Source of the DNA: Halopseudomonas formosensis
GTDB taxonomy: Bacteria > Pseudomonadota > Gammaproteobacteria > Pseudomonadales > Pseudomonadaceae
Assembly (NCBI RefSeq): GCF_900115905.1
Contig: NZ_FOYD01000007.1
Span: forward strand, 90,821-154,820
DNA: 64,000 bases
Direction: 5' to 3'
In this document: positions 34,694-45,934 of the stretch, one piece after another
Layout of the letters: each line of letters starts with the position of its first letter
Position numbering within the stretch: position 1 is the stretch's first letter
The notes under the pieces: generated by a model
The model's input: only the letters and a program-made list of their open reading frames with translations
What the model was told of the DNA's origin: nothing
Database searches by the model: none
Made by a program: the position numbers and the translations under genes

Positions 34694-35088
34694 TGCAGCT
34701 CTGCCTGGGCCTGGCGGGGGTGATTTGGGCTCAGCTGCCGGTGACCGGCTTCACCCTGGCCTGGCAGCACAGCGTCGAGCGGATCCGCTGGGAGGAGGAC
34801 TACCGGGTGGAGCCGTCCGGGCTGCGCCTGCAGGAGGCGCGGGTGCGCGGCAGTGGAGCCGGTATGGAGATCCCCGAGGATGCCGTGCTGCGTGACGGCA
34901 GCTGGCATTACCGGCCGCAGCTGGCCCCCCTGGCCCAGCTTCGGCTGGCGCGCAGCACGGCCGAGCGGGCCGCTGACTACCAGCTGTGTACTGCAGGCCA
35001 GTGTCGGGCATTGGCTCACTGGCTGGGACCGCCGAGTGCCGGGCAGCCGGTGGTCGAGCTGTGGAGCTGCGCCCCGGCGGTGGGCTGA
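34690..35088 (+). CDS. DUF1850 family protein linked to TAXI-TRAP transporter
   Basis: The 132-residue protein starts at ATG 34690, overlapping the permease stop. It has a short hydrophobic N-terminus that may be a signal or anchor. The DUF1850 pattern is visible as WQHSVERIRWEEDYRV followed by RVRGSGAGMEIPEDA. DUF1850 genes recur next to TAXI-type TRAP permeases, so it probably assists that transporter, but the function is unknown. Confidence 0.8.
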   Translation: MMQLCLGLAGVIWAQLPVTGFTLAWQHSVERIRWEEDYRVEPSGLRLQEARVRGSGAGMEIPEDAVLRDGSWHYRPQLAPLAQLRLARSTAERAADYQLCTAGQCRALAHWLGPPSAGQPVVELWSCAPAVG

Positions 35089-35139
35089 GGCCGAAGGGCA
35101 GGCTACAATGGCGCTTTTTGCAGAAATGGGGTGTGCTCG

Positions 35140-36027
35140 GTGGAAAAGCTCAAGGGCGCTATCGTGGTGGGGTCACTCAAGCTGTTCGCGCGGCTGCCGT
35201 TCGGCGCGGCACAGCGGGTCGGCGCCTTTGTCGGCTGGCTCATGTGGAAGCTGCCGAATCGCTCGCGGGAGGTGGTACGTACCAACCTGCGCCATTGTTT
35301 TCCGGAGCTGTCGGAGCAGCAGCGCGAGCGGCTGGTAGGCGAGACCCTGGTCAATATCGGCCGCAGCTTTGCCGAAAGTGCCTGCGCCTGGATGTGGGAC
35401 CCGGCCAGGACCGTGGCTCTGATCCGCGAGGTGGAGGGTGAGCATCTGCTGGATGAGGCCCTGGCCTCCGGCAAGGGCGTGGTCGGCATCACCAGTCACC
35501 TGGGCAACTGGGAAGTGCTCAACCACTGGTACTGCCGCAAGTGCTCGCCGATCATCTTCTACCGCCCACCCAAGCAGAAGGCGGTGGACGAACTCCTGCA
35601 GAGACAGCGGACCCAGCTGGGCAACAAGGTGGCGGCCTCCACCCGCGAGGGCATCATCAGTGTCATGCGCGAGGTGCGCAAGGGCGGTGCTGTGGGTATT
35701 CCCGCCGATCCCGAGCCGGCACTCAAGAGCGGCATGTTCGTGCCCTTCCTCGGGGTCCAGGCGCTGACCAGCAAGTTCGTGCCTGGGCTGCTCAAGGGTC
35801 ATGCGGCCCAGGGGATCTTCCTGCATTGCATACGCCTGCCGGATAACAACGGTTTCAAGGTGATTGTCGAGAAGGCCCCCGAAGCGTTATACAGTGATGA
35901 CGAGCAGGAAGCCGTCACCGCGCTGAGTGCGACCATCGAGAGCTATGTGCGCCGGTGGCCCAGTCAGTACATGTGGAGCATGAAGCGCTTCAAGAAGCGC
36001 CCCGCCGGAGAGAAGAAGTGGTACTGA
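35140..36027 (+). CDS. Lipid A biosynthesis lauroyl acyltransferase family protein (LpxL/HtrB)
   Basis: This is a 295-residue lysophospholipid-acyltransferase-family enzyme resembling the lipid A acyltransferases of P. aeruginosa, where the homologue occupies the same place next to a PilZ gene. The catalytic H-x4-E is at H120 and E125 (SHLGNWE). I chose the GTG at 35140, giving MEKLKGAIVVG, with GGGG upstream; GTG at 35131 is the alternative. It likely adds a secondary acyl chain to lipid A at the inner membrane. Confidence 0.88.
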   Translation: MEKLKGAIVVGSLKLFARLPFGAAQRVGAFVGWLMWKLPNRSREVVRTNLRHCFPELSEQQRERLVGETLVNIGRSFAESACAWMWDPARTVALIREVEGEHLLDEALASGKGVVGITSHLGNWEVLNHWYCRKCSPIIFYRPPKQKAVDELLQRQRTQLGNKVAASTREGIISVMREVRKGGAVGIPADPEPALKSGMFVPFLGVQALTSKFVPGLLKGHAAQGIFLHCIRLPDNNGFKVIVEKAPEALYSDDEQEAVTALSATIESYVRRWPSQYMWSMKRFKKRPAGEKKWY

Positions 36028-36055
36028 CCGGCGGCTGATCCCAAGGACAGCAACG

Positions 36056-36322
36056 ATGAGCAACAAGCGGGTTTACCCCCGGACCATGATGAAGGCACGG
36101 ATCAAGATCACCCATCCCGAGCTGGGCGAGGTGTTCGGCTATACCCGGGATCTGTCCGATGGCGGGGTGTTCGTCGAGAACGCCCGGCTGGCCGAGCTGG
36201 CCCCCGGCACCGAGGTCGATGGCCAGGTGCAGGACATGCCATTCGAAGCGCCCGTGCTGCGCATGGTCATCCAGCGCGTGGTGGCCGGTGAAGGCGCCGG
36301 CATGGCATTCGTCGACCCCTGA
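36056..36322 (+). CDS. PilZ domain protein, c-di-GMP binding
   Basis: The 88-residue protein is essentially a single PilZ domain. The c-di-GMP-binding arginines are in RVYPR (5-9), and the second motif DLSDGG is at 32-37, so ligand binding is likely intact. It follows the acyltransferase gene by 28 bases, as in P. aeruginosa. Its output partner is unknown. It ends four bases before the convergent trkH gene. Confidence 0.9.
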   Translation: MSNKRVYPRTMMKARIKITHPELGEVFGYTRDLSDGGVFVENARLAELAPGTEVDGQVQDMPFEAPVLRMVIQRVVAGEGAGMAFVDP

Positions 36323-36326
36323 GCGC

Positions 36327-37775
36327 TCAGCGCCGCCAGAACATCGGCGTCAGCAGTACCAGCAGGGTGAAGACCTCCAGGCGGCCCAGCAGCATGGCGA
36401 AGCTCAGCAGCCATTTCACCAGGGCGCTGAGCTCACCGTAGTGTGCATTCACCTCCCCCAGCCCCGGCCCCAGATTGTTCATGCAGGCCGCCAGTGCCGA
36501 GAAGGCGGTGACGAAATCCAGCCCGGTCCCAAGCAACAGCAGAAACAGCACCGCGAAGGTGAACACGTAGACCGAGCAGAAGCCCCATACCGCCTCCACC
36601 ACCCGGTCTCCCACCGGCCGCTGGCCCAGCTTGACCGGGAACACCCCGTTGGTGTGCAGCAGGCGCTTGATCTCGCGCACTCCCTGCTTGAATACCAGCA
36701 GTACTCGGATGATCTTCATGCCGCCGCCGGTGGAGCCGGCACAGGCCCCGGCGAAGCTGGCATACAGCAGCAGGAAGGGCAGCACTGAAGGCCAGGCCGA
36801 ATAATCGGTGACAGTGAAGCCGGTGGTCGTGGCAATGGACACGGCCTGGAACAGGGCGAAGCGGATGGCCGAGGCCGGCGCATAGTACTGATGGGCGATC
36901 AGCAGCAGCGCGGTGACCAGCACCAGGCCCAGCAGTATCATCAGGTAGGCGCGGCATTCCGGATCGCGCCAGTAGCTGCCCACGGAACGGAAACGCCAGG
37001 CGGTGAAGTGCAGCGCGAAGTTGATCCCCGACAGCACCATGAAGAACACGCATATCAGCTCGATGACCGGACTGTTGTAGTAGCCGATGCTGGTGTCGTG
37101 GGTAGAGAAGCCGCCGATCGCCACGGTGGAGAAACTGTGACCGATGGCATCGAACAGGCGCATGCCCGCCGCCCAGTAGGCCAGAGCGCAGGCCAGGGTC
37201 AGGCCGGTGTAGATGAACCAGAGCACCTTCGCCGTTTCGGCGATGCGTGGAGTCAGCTTGTTGTCCTTCAGCGGGCCAGGCATCTCCGCCCGGTACAGCT
37301 GCATGCCGCCGACGCCCAGCAGCGGCAGTATCGCCACTGCCAGTACGATGATCCCCATGCCGCCGAACCACTGCAGTTGCTGCCGGTAGAACAGCAGCGC
37401 CCGGGGCAGGGTATCGAGCCCGGTGATGACAGTGGCGCCGGTGGTGGTCAGGCCGGAGAAGGATTCGAACACCGCATCGGCCACGCTCAGATCGGGCAGC
37501 TCCAGCAGGTACAGCGGTACCGCCCCGAACAGGCCCAGCACCGCCCAGAAAAGTACGGTGATCAGATAGCCGTCCCGGGTACGCAGCTCGTTGCGCTGGT
37601 GGCGTACCGGCAGCCAGACCAGCAGGCCCACCATCAGGGTGATGGCAAAGCCGGTGAGGAAGGCGTCCCGCGCCGGTTCGCCAAAATAGTGACCGACCGC
37701 AGCCGAAGGCAGCATTGCCAGGGAGAACAGCATCAGCAATATGCCGATGATGCGCTGGATCTGGGAATATTGCAT
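36327..37775 (-). CDS. trkH: Trk potassium uptake membrane subunit TrkH
   Basis: TrkH is the potassium-translocating membrane subunit of the Trk system. The 482 residues have about ten membrane segments with the repeated M-P-M pore loops, for example LTTTGATVITGLDTLP, TVAIGGFSTHDTS and ATTTGFTVTDY. The last is followed by GACAGSTGGGMKIIR, a hallmark of the family. It lies 26 bases after trkA, its cytoplasmic regulator. In P. aeruginosa trkA is origin-proximal but trkH is elsewhere, so the pairing here is a local difference. Confidence 0.95.
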   Translation of the reverse strand: MQYSQIQRIIGILLMLFSLAMLPSAAVGHYFGEPARDAFLTGFAITLMVGLLVWLPVRHQRNELRTRDGYLITVLFWAVLGLFGAVPLYLLELPDLSVADAVFESFSGLTTTGATVITGLDTLPRALLFYRQQLQWFGGMGIIVLAVAILPLLGVGGMQLYRAEMPGPLKDNKLTPRIAETAKVLWFIYTGLTLACALAYWAAGMRLFDAIGHSFSTVAIGGFSTHDTSIGYYNSPVIELICVFFMVLSGINFALHFTAWRFRSVGSYWRDPECRAYLMILLGLVLVTALLLIAHQYYAPASAIRFALFQAVSIATTTGFTVTDYSAWPSVLPFLLLYASFAGACAGSTGGGMKIIRVLLVFKQGVREIKRLLHTNGVFPVKLGQRPVGDRVVEAVWGFCSVYVFTFAVLFLLLLGTGLDFVTAFSALAACMNNLGPGLGEVNAHYGELSALVKWLLSFAMLLGRLEVFTLLVLLTPMFWRR

Positions 37776-37801
37776 GGGCGTCTACCTGTCCGGAAAGGAT
37801 G

Positions 37802-39175
37802 TCAGAGGAACGTCAGGCCGATCTGGAACAGCCGCTCTACATCGCGGATATGCTTCTTGTCGATCACGAACAGGATGACGTGGTCATCGCTTTCTATTAC
37901 CAGACTGTCGGAGGCAATCAGCACCTTCTGTCCGCGGACCACGGCGCCAATGGTGGTGCCCGGCGGCAGCTTGATGTCGCGGATGGCGCGGCCGACCACC
38001 TTGGAGGAGCGGGCATCGCCATGGGCGACGATCTCGATGGCCTCCGCCGCCCCACGGCGCAGGGAGTAGACGTTGACGATATCGCCGCGGCGGATGTGTG
38101 TCAGCAGGGTCCCCAGGGTCGCATGGGATGGCGAGATGGCAATCTCGATCTGACCGCCCTGCACCAGATCCACGTAGGCCGGGTTGTTGATCAGCGCCAT
38201 GACCCGGCGTGCCCCCAGTCGCCTGGCCAGCAGCGAGGACATGATGTTGGCCTCGTCGTCGTTGGTCACGGCGCAGAAGATATCCACTTCCTCGATATTC
38301 TCGTCGATCAGCAGTTCCCGATCCGATGCGCTGCCGTAGAGCACTATGGCCCGATCCAGATGCTGGGCCAGATAGTCGGCGCGGGCCCGGTTGTTCTCGA
38401 TGATCTTGACCCGGTAGCGGGTCTCGATGGCCTCGGCCAGGCGTTCGCCGATATTGCCGCCGCCGGCGATCATCACCGTCTTGTTGCTGCGCTCGACCCG
38501 CCGCAGCTCGCTCATCACCGCGCGGATATCCTCCGAGGCGGCGATGAAGAACACCTCGTCGTCGGCCTCGATGATGGTGTCGCCCTTGGGGGTGATCGGC
38601 CGGTCGCGGCGGAAGATGGCGGCAACCCGGGTATCCACGCTGGGCATGTGCTGGCGCAGATAGCGCAGCTCCTGACCCACCAGGGGGCCGCCGTGATAGG
38701 CACGCACCGCCACCAGCTGTACCTTGCCCTCGGCAAAGTCCAGCACCTGCAGGGCACCGGGATGCTGGATCAGGCGCTTGATGTAGTTGGTAACTGCCTG
38801 CTCGGGGCTGATGACCACGTCCACCGGCAGGTGATCGTTGCCCAGCAGGCCGTCCCGGGTGAGGTAGGCCGATTCGCGGATGCGGGCAATCTTGGTGGGG
38901 GTACGGAACATGGAATAGGCCACCTGGCAGGCAACCATGTTGGTCTCATCGCTGCTGGTCACCGCGATCAGCATGTCCGCATCGTCTGCGCCGGCCTGGC
39001 GCAGAACGGTCGGCAGGGAACCACGGCCCTGGATGGTGCGGATGTCCAGGCGATCACCGAGCACCCGCAGGCGGGTAGCGTCCACGTCCACCACGGTGAT
39101 GTCATTGGCCTCGCTGGCCAGCTCCGCTGCCAGGCTGCCGCCCACCTGTCCTGCACCGAGAATGATGATCTTCAT
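37802..39175 (-). CDS. trkA: Trk potassium uptake regulator TrkA
   Basis: TrkA is the peripheral NAD-binding gating subunit. The 457 residues comprise two RCK domains, each with a Rossmann fold: GAGQVGG at 7-13 and [13 protein letters not shown] in the second half. Each is followed by a TrkA-C domain. It begins MKIIILGAG and follows rsmB after 22 bases in the def-fmt-rsmB-trkA-trkH series. It acts with TrkH encoded immediately downstream. Confidence 0.97.
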   Translation of the reverse strand: MKIIILGAGQVGGSLAAELASEANDITVVDVDATRLRVLGDRLDIRTIQGRGSLPTVLRQAGADDADMLIAVTSSDETNMVACQVAYSMFRTPTKIARIRESAYLTRDGLLGNDHLPVDVVISPEQAVTNYIKRLIQHPGALQVLDFAEGKVQLVAVRAYHGGPLVGQELRYLRQHMPSVDTRVAAIFRRDRPITPKGDTIIEADDEVFFIAASEDIRAVMSELRRVERSNKTVMIAGGGNIGERLAEAIETRYRVKIIENNRARADYLAQHLDRAIVLYGSASDRELLIDENIEEVDIFCAVTNDDEANIMSSLLARRLGARRVMALINNPAYVDLVQGGQIEIAISPSHATLGTLLTHIRRGDIVNVYSLRRGAAEAIEIVAHGDARSSKVVGRAIRDIKLPPGTTIGAVVRGQKVLIASDSLVIESDDHVILFVIDKKHIRDVERLFQIGLTFL

Positions 39176-39197
39176 GGATTCGTCCTGTTATCCGCGC

Positions 39198-40502
39198 TCA
39201 GCCCTTGTCCAGCTTGACCAGTCTGGCCAGATAGAAACCGTCATGGCCCTCTGGCTGGGGCAGCAACTGGCGACCGGCGGGCTGGGTCGCGCCCTCGCCC
39301 ACCTCGACAGGCAGCTGCCGGGCACCGCTGTGGCGCTGCAGAAAGGCTTCGATGACTCGGGTGTTCTCCTCGGGCAGCACCGAACAGGTGGCATAGACCA
39401 GAATGCCGCCTACCTCGAGGGTCTGCCACAGGGTATCCAGCAGCTCGCCCTGCAGGGCAGCCAGCGCGGCTATGTCCTCGGACTGGCGGGTCAGCTTGAT
39501 GTCCGGATGACGGCGGATCACCCCGGTGGCGGAGCAGGGCGCGTCCAGCAGTATGCGCTGGAAAGGTCTGCCATCCCACCAGCTGGCCAGCTCCCGCCCA
39601 TCGGCCGCCTTGAGTGTAGCCTGCAGCTGCAGACGCTGCAGATTCTCGCGCACCCGCTCCAGGCGGCTCGGCTCCAGATCCAGCGCCACCAGCTCGCTGA
39701 GCCCGGGCTCGAGTTCCAGGATATGGCAGGTCTTGCCGCCGGGTGCGCAACAGGCGTCCAGCACCCGCTGTCCCGCCTTGAGATCGAGCAGCGGAGCGGC
39801 GAGCTGCGCGGCTTCGTCCTGCACACTGACCTCTCCCTCGGCAAAGCCCGGCAATTGATGTACATCCCGGGGCGCCTGCAGGGTCAACCCGTCCACCGAG
39901 AAACGGCAGGGGCTGGCCTCGATGCCGGCTTCCCGCAGGCGGGCCAGATACCGGTCGCGGGTGCCGCGCAGGCGGTTGACCCGCAGGGTCATCGGCGGGT
40001 GCAGATTGTTGGCGGCGCAGATGGACTCCCAATGATCGGGCCAGTCGGCCTTGAGGCGTTTCTGCAGCCAGCGCGGGTGGGCGGTGCGAATGACCGGGTC
40101 GCGTTCCAGCTGGGCCAGCAATTCATTGCCCTCGCGCTGGACCCGCCGCAGGACGGCGTTGAGCAGTCCCTTGGCCCAGGCCTTCTTCAGGCGCACCGCG
40201 GCATCCACGGTTTCACTGATGGCGGCGTGGCCGGGTATGCGTGTGTACAGCAGCTGATAAATGCCCACCAGCAGCAGGGCGTGAATATCGCGGTCGGCGG
40301 CTTTCAATGGCTTCTGCAGCAGCTGCTCCGCCAGACCCTGCAGGCGGAAGTACCAGCGCGCCGTGCCGAAGGCCAGCTCCCGCGCCAGGGCCTGATCCCG
40401 CGGGGCGACCTGAGCCAGCTGAGGGGGCATGCTGGTACCCAGCGACGCCTTGCCGGCCATGACCAGCGCCAGCGCGTTGGCGGCAGCCAGGCGCGGACTC
40501 AC
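39198..40502 (-). CDS. rsmB: 16S rRNA (cytosine-967-C5)-methyltransferase
   Basis: RsmB (Sun/Fmu) methylates C967 of 16S rRNA. The start is a GTG at 40502 overlapping the fmt stop (GTGA), giving 434 residues. An NusB-like N-terminal domain precedes the methyltransferase domain. The SAM loop CCAPGGKT, the DAPCSATG motif and the catalytic cysteine in YATCSV are all present. The longer upstream open frame overlaps fmt and is not real. Its order fmt-rsmB-trkA is conserved in pseudomonads. Confidence 0.95.
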   Translation of the reverse strand: MSPRLAAANALALVMAGKASLGTSMPPQLAQVAPRDQALARELAFGTARWYFRLQGLAEQLLQKPLKAADRDIHALLLVGIYQLLYTRIPGHAAISETVDAAVRLKKAWAKGLLNAVLRRVQREGNELLAQLERDPVIRTAHPRWLQKRLKADWPDHWESICAANNLHPPMTLRVNRLRGTRDRYLARLREAGIEASPCRFSVDGLTLQAPRDVHQLPGFAEGEVSVQDEAAQLAAPLLDLKAGQRVLDACCAPGGKTCHILELEPGLSELVALDLEPSRLERVRENLQRLQLQATLKAADGRELASWWDGRPFQRILLDAPCSATGVIRRHPDIKLTRQSEDIAALAALQGELLDTLWQTLEVGGILVYATCSVLPEENTRVIEAFLQRHSGARQLPVEVGEGATQPAGRQLLPQPEGHDGFYLARLVKLDKG

Positions 40503-41452
40503 TGGCCGTTTTCCAGGCGCTGGCCGGGTACGAACTGGTCGCGCCGGGCGTTGTACAGATCGGCAAAGGCCAGCGGCTTGCCGCCGGGCAGTTGCAGCCG
40601 GGTCAGACGCAGGGCCTGATCGCCACAGGCCACCAGCAGGCCCTGGCGGCTGCACTGAAGAATCTCCCCGGGTGCGCCATTGCCCTCCTCCACTTCGGCA
40701 TTCCAGACCTTGAGGGGCTGCCCCTGCCAGAGTGCATGGGCCAGCGGCCAGGGGTTGAAGGCGCGGATCATCAGCGCCAGTTCGGTGGCCGGCCGATGCC
40801 AGTCGATACGTGCATCGGCCTTGCCCAGCTTGTGGGCATAGGTTGCCAGGCTGTCATCCTGAACTTCGCCGATCAGGGTACCGGCTGCCAGTCCGGCGAT
40901 GGCCTGCACCACCGCCGGCGGTCCTATCTCGGCCAGTCGGTCATGCAGGCTGCCGCCGGTGTCGTCGGGGCTGATCGGTGTGCTCACCTTGAGCAGCATG
41001 GGACCGGTGTCGAGTCCGGCCTCCATCTGCATCACGGTCACGCCGGTCTCGCTGTCACCTGCTTCGATGGCCCGCTGTATGGGCGCCGCACCGCGCCAGC
41101 GTGGCAGCAGCGAGGCGTGGCTGTTGATGCAACCCAGTCGCGGGATATCCAGTACCGCCTGGGGCAGGATCAGGCCATAGGCAACCACCACCAGCAGGTC
41201 CGGCTGCAGCGCCGCCAGTTCGGCCTGGGCCTCGGGTGCGCGCAGGGTCTGCGGCTGATACACCGGCAGCGCATGCTGCAGCGCCAGTTGCTTGACCGCG
41301 CTCGGGGTCAGGCGCTGACCACGGCCGGCCGGGCGGTCAGGCTGGGTGTAGACCGCGACTATGTTCAGTCCGGCCTGCAGCAGCGCCTGCAGATGGGCGG
41401 CGGCAAACTCGGGGGTGCCGGCGAAAACGATGCGTAGATCCGCGCTCTTCAT
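40499..41452 (-). CDS. fmt: Methionyl-tRNA formyltransferase
   Basis: Fmt formylates the initiator methionyl-tRNA. The ATG at 41452 gives 317 residues beginning [17 protein letters not shown]; a GTG one codon earlier is possible. The folate-binding [16 protein letters not shown] block and the C-terminal tRNA-binding domain are present. It is downstream of def but separated from it by a strong hairpin terminator at 41471-41500, so some of its expression may come from its own promoter or read-through. Confidence 0.97.
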   Translation of the reverse strand: MKSADLRIVFAGTPEFAAAHLQALLQAGLNIVAVYTQPDRPAGRGQRLTPSAVKQLALQHALPVYQPQTLRAPEAQAELAALQPDLLVVVAYGLILPQAVLDIPRLGCINSHASLLPRWRGAAPIQRAIEAGDSETGVTVMQMEAGLDTGPMLLKVSTPISPDDTGGSLHDRLAEIGPPAVVQAIAGLAAGTLIGEVQDDSLATYAHKLGKADARIDWHRPATELALMIRAFNPWPLAHALWQGQPLKVWNAEVEEGNGAPGEILQCSRQGLLVACGDQALRLTRLQLPGGKPLAFADLYNARRDQFVPGQRLENGQ

Positions 41453-41470
41453 CACACTCTTTTCCTGCGT

Positions 41471-41500
41471 AAAGAAAAAAGGCTTGCCGTAGCAAGCCTT
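41471..41500 (-). terminator. Rho-independent terminator between def and fmt
   Basis: On the minus strand AAGGCTTGC (41500-41492), loop TACG, then GCAAGCCTT is followed by a T-rich run ending TTTTTTCTTT. This is a textbook intrinsic terminator, located 15 bases after the def stop and about 20 bases before fmt, which is co-directional. Confidence 0.8.
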
Positions 41501-41515
41501 CCAGCCCTGACCGGC

Positions 41516-42028
41516 TCAGGCGTTGGCCTGGGCCCGGTGCAGCTTTTCCAACTTCTTGCGGATGCGATCCCGCTTGAGGTTGGACAGGTAATCCACGAAC
41601 AGCTTGCCGTTGAGGTGATCGCACTCGTGCTGGATGCATACCGCCAGCAGGCCCTCGCAGATCATCTCGAAGGCTTCGCCGTCACGGTTGAGCGCCTTGA
41701 CCCGGACCCGCTCCGGACGGGTTACCGTCTCGTAGAAACCGGGGACCGACAGACAGCCCTCCTGCATCTCGTCCAGCTCCTCGGTGAGGATCTCCAGCTC
41801 CGGGTTGATGAACACCAGAGGCTCGTTGTGCTCCTCTGACAGGTCGATGACGATGACCCGCTCGTGCACGTTCACCTGGGTAGCCGCCAGGCCGATACCC
41901 GGCGCTGCATACATGGTTTCGAACATGTCATCCACCAGTTGGCGGATGCGTTCGTCAACCACGGCGACCGGCTTGGCAATGGTGCGCAGCCGGGGGTCGG
42001 GAAACTCAAGAATATTCAATATGGCCAT
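41516..42028 (-). CDS. def: Peptide deformylase
   Basis: Def removes the formyl group from nascent proteins. The 170 residues show the three metal-site motifs in order: [17 protein letters not shown] and QHECDHLNG. All ligands (one cysteine, two histidines) and the catalytic glutamate are present. It heads the def-fmt-rsmB-trkA-trkH run and is divergent from the lysM gene, with 136 bases between their starts. It partners functionally with Fmt. Confidence 0.98.
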   Translation of the reverse strand: MAILNILEFPDPRLRTIAKPVAVVDERIRQLVDDMFETMYAAPGIGLAATQVNVHERVIVIDLSEEHNEPLVFINPELEILTEELDEMQEGCLSVPGFYETVTRPERVRVKALNRDGEAFEMICEGLLAVCIQHECDHLNGKLFVDYLSNLKRDRIRKKLEKLHRAQANA

Positions 42029-42143
42029 GTCGGTTTGTGATGCACTTGTAGAACTGAGACGAAAGGTGCTGCTAATATGCTTGCAGCTTGGAAGTATAGC
42101 TGGTCCGCATGCCGGTTTGGGCAGGGACCTGGGTGCTGGCCTC

Positions 42144-42149
42144 TATAAT
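42144..42149 (+). promoter_or_regulatory. Candidate -10 box of the lysM gene
   Basis: A perfect TATAAT lies 15 bases before the lysM ATG, in the divergent gap with def. No good -35 hexamer is found at 16-18 base spacing, and transcription from it would give a very short leader. Support is limited to the -10 hexamer. Confidence 0.35.
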
Positions 42150-42164
42150 AAAGGGATTCGTGTC

Positions 42165-43190
42165 ATGAGGAAAACATTACTCGGCCTGATGCTGCTCGGT
42201 GTGAGCGTTCTGGTACAGGCACAGGAGTCGGTGTTCAAGGAAAACCACCCGCAGCAGTACGAAGTAGTCAAGGGCGATACGCTCTGGGGCATCGCCGGCC
42301 GGTTTCTCAACCTGCCCTGGAAGTGGCCCGAGATCTGGCACGCCAACCCGCAGATCAACAACCCCCATCTGATCTATCCGGGTGACATCATTTCCCTGGT
42401 GTATATCGACGGCCAGCCCCGTCTCATGGTCAATCGTGGCCAGGGCGGCACCATCCGTCTGTCGCCCACCGTGCGCACCACCCCCATGGCCGAGGCCATT
42501 CCGACCATTCCGCTGGAAGCCATCAATGCCTTCCTCAATGCCGGCCGCATCCTGGATGACGCCGATGCGCTGGAAGCCGCACCCTATATCATCGGTGGCG
42601 AAGCCGAGAGCGTGGTAGCCGGGGCGGGTAACAAGGTCTATGCCCGTGGAGAGGTTGACGAAGCCGTGCCGGCCTACGGCCTCTACCGCCGTGGCAAGGC
42701 CTATACCGATCCGCAGACCGGCGAGTTCCTCGGCCTGCATGCCCAGGAGATCGGCAACGTCCAGGTGCTGGCCACCGAAGGTGACATCACCACCCTCATG
42801 GTCAACCGCAGCCGTCAGGAAGTGCGCATCGGCGACCGCCTGCTGGAGACCGAAGAGCGCGCCGTATCTTCCACCTTCTTTCCCAGCGATCCTGAAGGTC
42901 AGGTCGATGGCCTGATTCTGGACGTGCCCAACGGCGTCACCCAGATCGGTCAGTATGACGTAGTCATCCTCAACAAGGGCGCCCGCGACAACCTCAAGGA
43001 AGGCAATGTTCTGGCCATCTACAAGACCGGTGAACTGGTCCGCGACCGCATCCAGAACGAACGCGTGCGCCTGCCCGATGAGCGTGCCGGTCTGCTGATG
43101 GTGTTCCGCGTCTATGATCGCATGAGCTACGGTATCGTTCTCAATGCCCAGCGCCAGCTGGCCATCATGGACAAGGTCCGCAATCCCTGA
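42165..43190 (+). CDS. LysM-domain secreted protein
   Basis: The 341-residue protein has a signal peptide (MRKTLLGLMLLGVSVLVQAQ). A LysM peptidoglycan-binding motif follows at about 32-78 (YEVVKGDTLWGIAGRFL to LIYPGDII). The remaining 260 residues have no recognised catalytic motif. The ATG at 42165 has AGGGA upstream. The gene lies between def and dprA exactly as in P. aeruginosa, where the product is an uncharacterised envelope LysM protein. It is probably anchored to the cell wall. Confidence 0.9.
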   Translation: MRKTLLGLMLLGVSVLVQAQESVFKENHPQQYEVVKGDTLWGIAGRFLNLPWKWPEIWHANPQINNPHLIYPGDIISLVYIDGQPRLMVNRGQGGTIRLSPTVRTTPMAEAIPTIPLEAINAFLNAGRILDDADALEAAPYIIGGEAESVVAGAGNKVYARGEVDEAVPAYGLYRRGKAYTDPQTGEFLGLHAQEIGNVQVLATEGDITTLMVNRSRQEVRIGDRLLETEERAVSSTFFPSDPEGQVDGLILDVPNGVTQIGQYDVVILNKGARDNLKEGNVLAIYKTGELVRDRIQNERVRLPDERAGLLMVFRVYDRMSYGIVLNAQRQLAIMDKVRNP

Positions 43191-43200
43191 GCTACCCCGG

Positions 43201-43224
43201 GATGCCGCCCGCTCGGGCGGCATC
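43201..43224 (+). terminator. Hairpin after lysM gene
   Basis: GATGCCGCCC (43201-43210) pairs perfectly with GGGCGGCATC (43215-43224) over a four-base loop, ten bases after the stop. No T-run follows, so it may be only a weak intrinsic terminator. Confidence 0.45.
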
Positions 43225-43268
43225 TGTCCCCACCTCACCTGCCCCACCAGATTTCCCCGAGCCCTGCC

Positions 43269-44375
43269 ATGCTTTGCGATTCGACTGACCGCCGTCTGGC
43301 CTGGTTGGCCCTGAGTCTGCTGCCCGGCGTTGGCCCCGCAGCACGCCGCCTGTTGCTGGATCAGGTTGATGATCCCCTGGCCCTGCTCCACGACCTTGAT
43401 TGCCCGGTTGCGGGCCGCCTGCCGCCCCGCGTGCAGCAGGGGCTGAGCCTCTATCGCCAGGGTGATCCTCGCATCGACCGGCACATCGAGCAGAGCCGGG
43501 CGTGGCTGCAGCAGGCCGACTGCCATCTGCTGACCATTGACGACCCGCACTACCCGCCCCTGCTGCGCGAAATCAGTGACCCGCCGCTGGTGCTCTTCGT
43601 TCAGGGTTCTGCACAACTGCTGAGCGATCCGCAGATCGCCATGGTCGGCACCCGGCATCCCGGTCCCCACGGCGCCAGCACGGCCAGGGCCTTCGCCCGG
43701 GATTTCACCGAGAACGGCCTGACCGTGACCAGTGGCATGGCGCTGGGCATCGACGGTGCCTGCCATCAGGGCGCGCTGGATGTCCATGGCCAGACCATAG
43801 CCGTGTGGGGCACCGGGCTGGCCAACTGTTACCCGCGGCGCCATCGCCGGCTGGCCGAGGAGGTTCTGGCCAACGGCGGCGCACTGGTGTCCGAGCAGCC
43901 GCCCGGCACGGCGCCCCATGCCGGTTTGTTTCCCCTGCGCAACCGCATCATCAGCGGGCTGAGCCTGGGCACCCTGGTGGTCGAGGCCAGTCTGAACAGT
44001 GGCTCGCTGATCACCGCGCGCCTGGCGATGGAGCAGAACCGCGAAGTGTTTGCCATACCGGGGTCGATTCACAACCCCCGGGCCAGAGGCTGCCATCGCC
44101 TGCTGCGCGACGGTGCCATACTGGTGGAAACCGTCGACGATGTGCTGCAGGCCCTGCGTCTGCCTCTGCACCGTGCGCTGGCCGAGGCACCATCGCAGAC
44201 GCAGGTGACCCACCCGCTGTGGCGCTGGCTCGGGCATGATCCGGTCACTGCGGACTGGCTCGCGCTGCAGAGCGACATGCCGATTCATCAGGTACTCCAG
44301 GGGCTGATGGAGCTCGAACTCGACGGGCTGGTACTGCATACCCCGCAGGGATATTGTCGGGCCGGTGCAAGCTGA
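43269..44375 (+). CDS. dprA: DNA-processing protein DprA
   Basis: DprA (Smf) binds incoming single-stranded DNA and loads RecA during natural transformation. The 368 residues have a helix-hairpin-helix-like N-terminus (LPGVGPAARR), the Rossmann DprA core with MVGTRHPGPHG and SGMALGIDGACHQGAL, and a C-terminal winged-helix region. It is encoded between the LysM gene and tsaC, as in other pseudomonads. Length is typical. Presence alone does not show competence. Confidence 0.96.
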   Translation: MLCDSTDRRLAWLALSLLPGVGPAARRLLLDQVDDPLALLHDLDCPVAGRLPPRVQQGLSLYRQGDPRIDRHIEQSRAWLQQADCHLLTIDDPHYPPLLREISDPPLVLFVQGSAQLLSDPQIAMVGTRHPGPHGASTARAFARDFTENGLTVTSGMALGIDGACHQGALDVHGQTIAVWGTGLANCYPRRHRRLAEEVLANGGALVSEQPPGTAPHAGLFPLRNRIISGLSLGTLVVEASLNSGSLITARLAMEQNREVFAIPGSIHNPRARGCHRLLRDGAILVETVDDVLQALRLPLHRALAEAPSQTQVTHPLWRWLGHDPVTADWLALQSDMPIHQVLQGLMELELDGLVLHTPQGYCRAGAS

Positions 44376-44433
44376 CCTTGAGCGACGGCGGCGCCTCAGC
44401 TAATGTCGCCACTCGCAGATCAGGGGGTGGAAT

Positions 44434-45933
<1,500 letters not shown>

Positions 45934-45934
<1 letters not shown>

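Noticed and set aside
42177-44339. Minus-strand open frame of 720 codons antisense to lysM and dprA
   Set aside because: It spans two real plus-strand genes and the intergenic hairpin; composition and lack of motifs mark it as a shadow.
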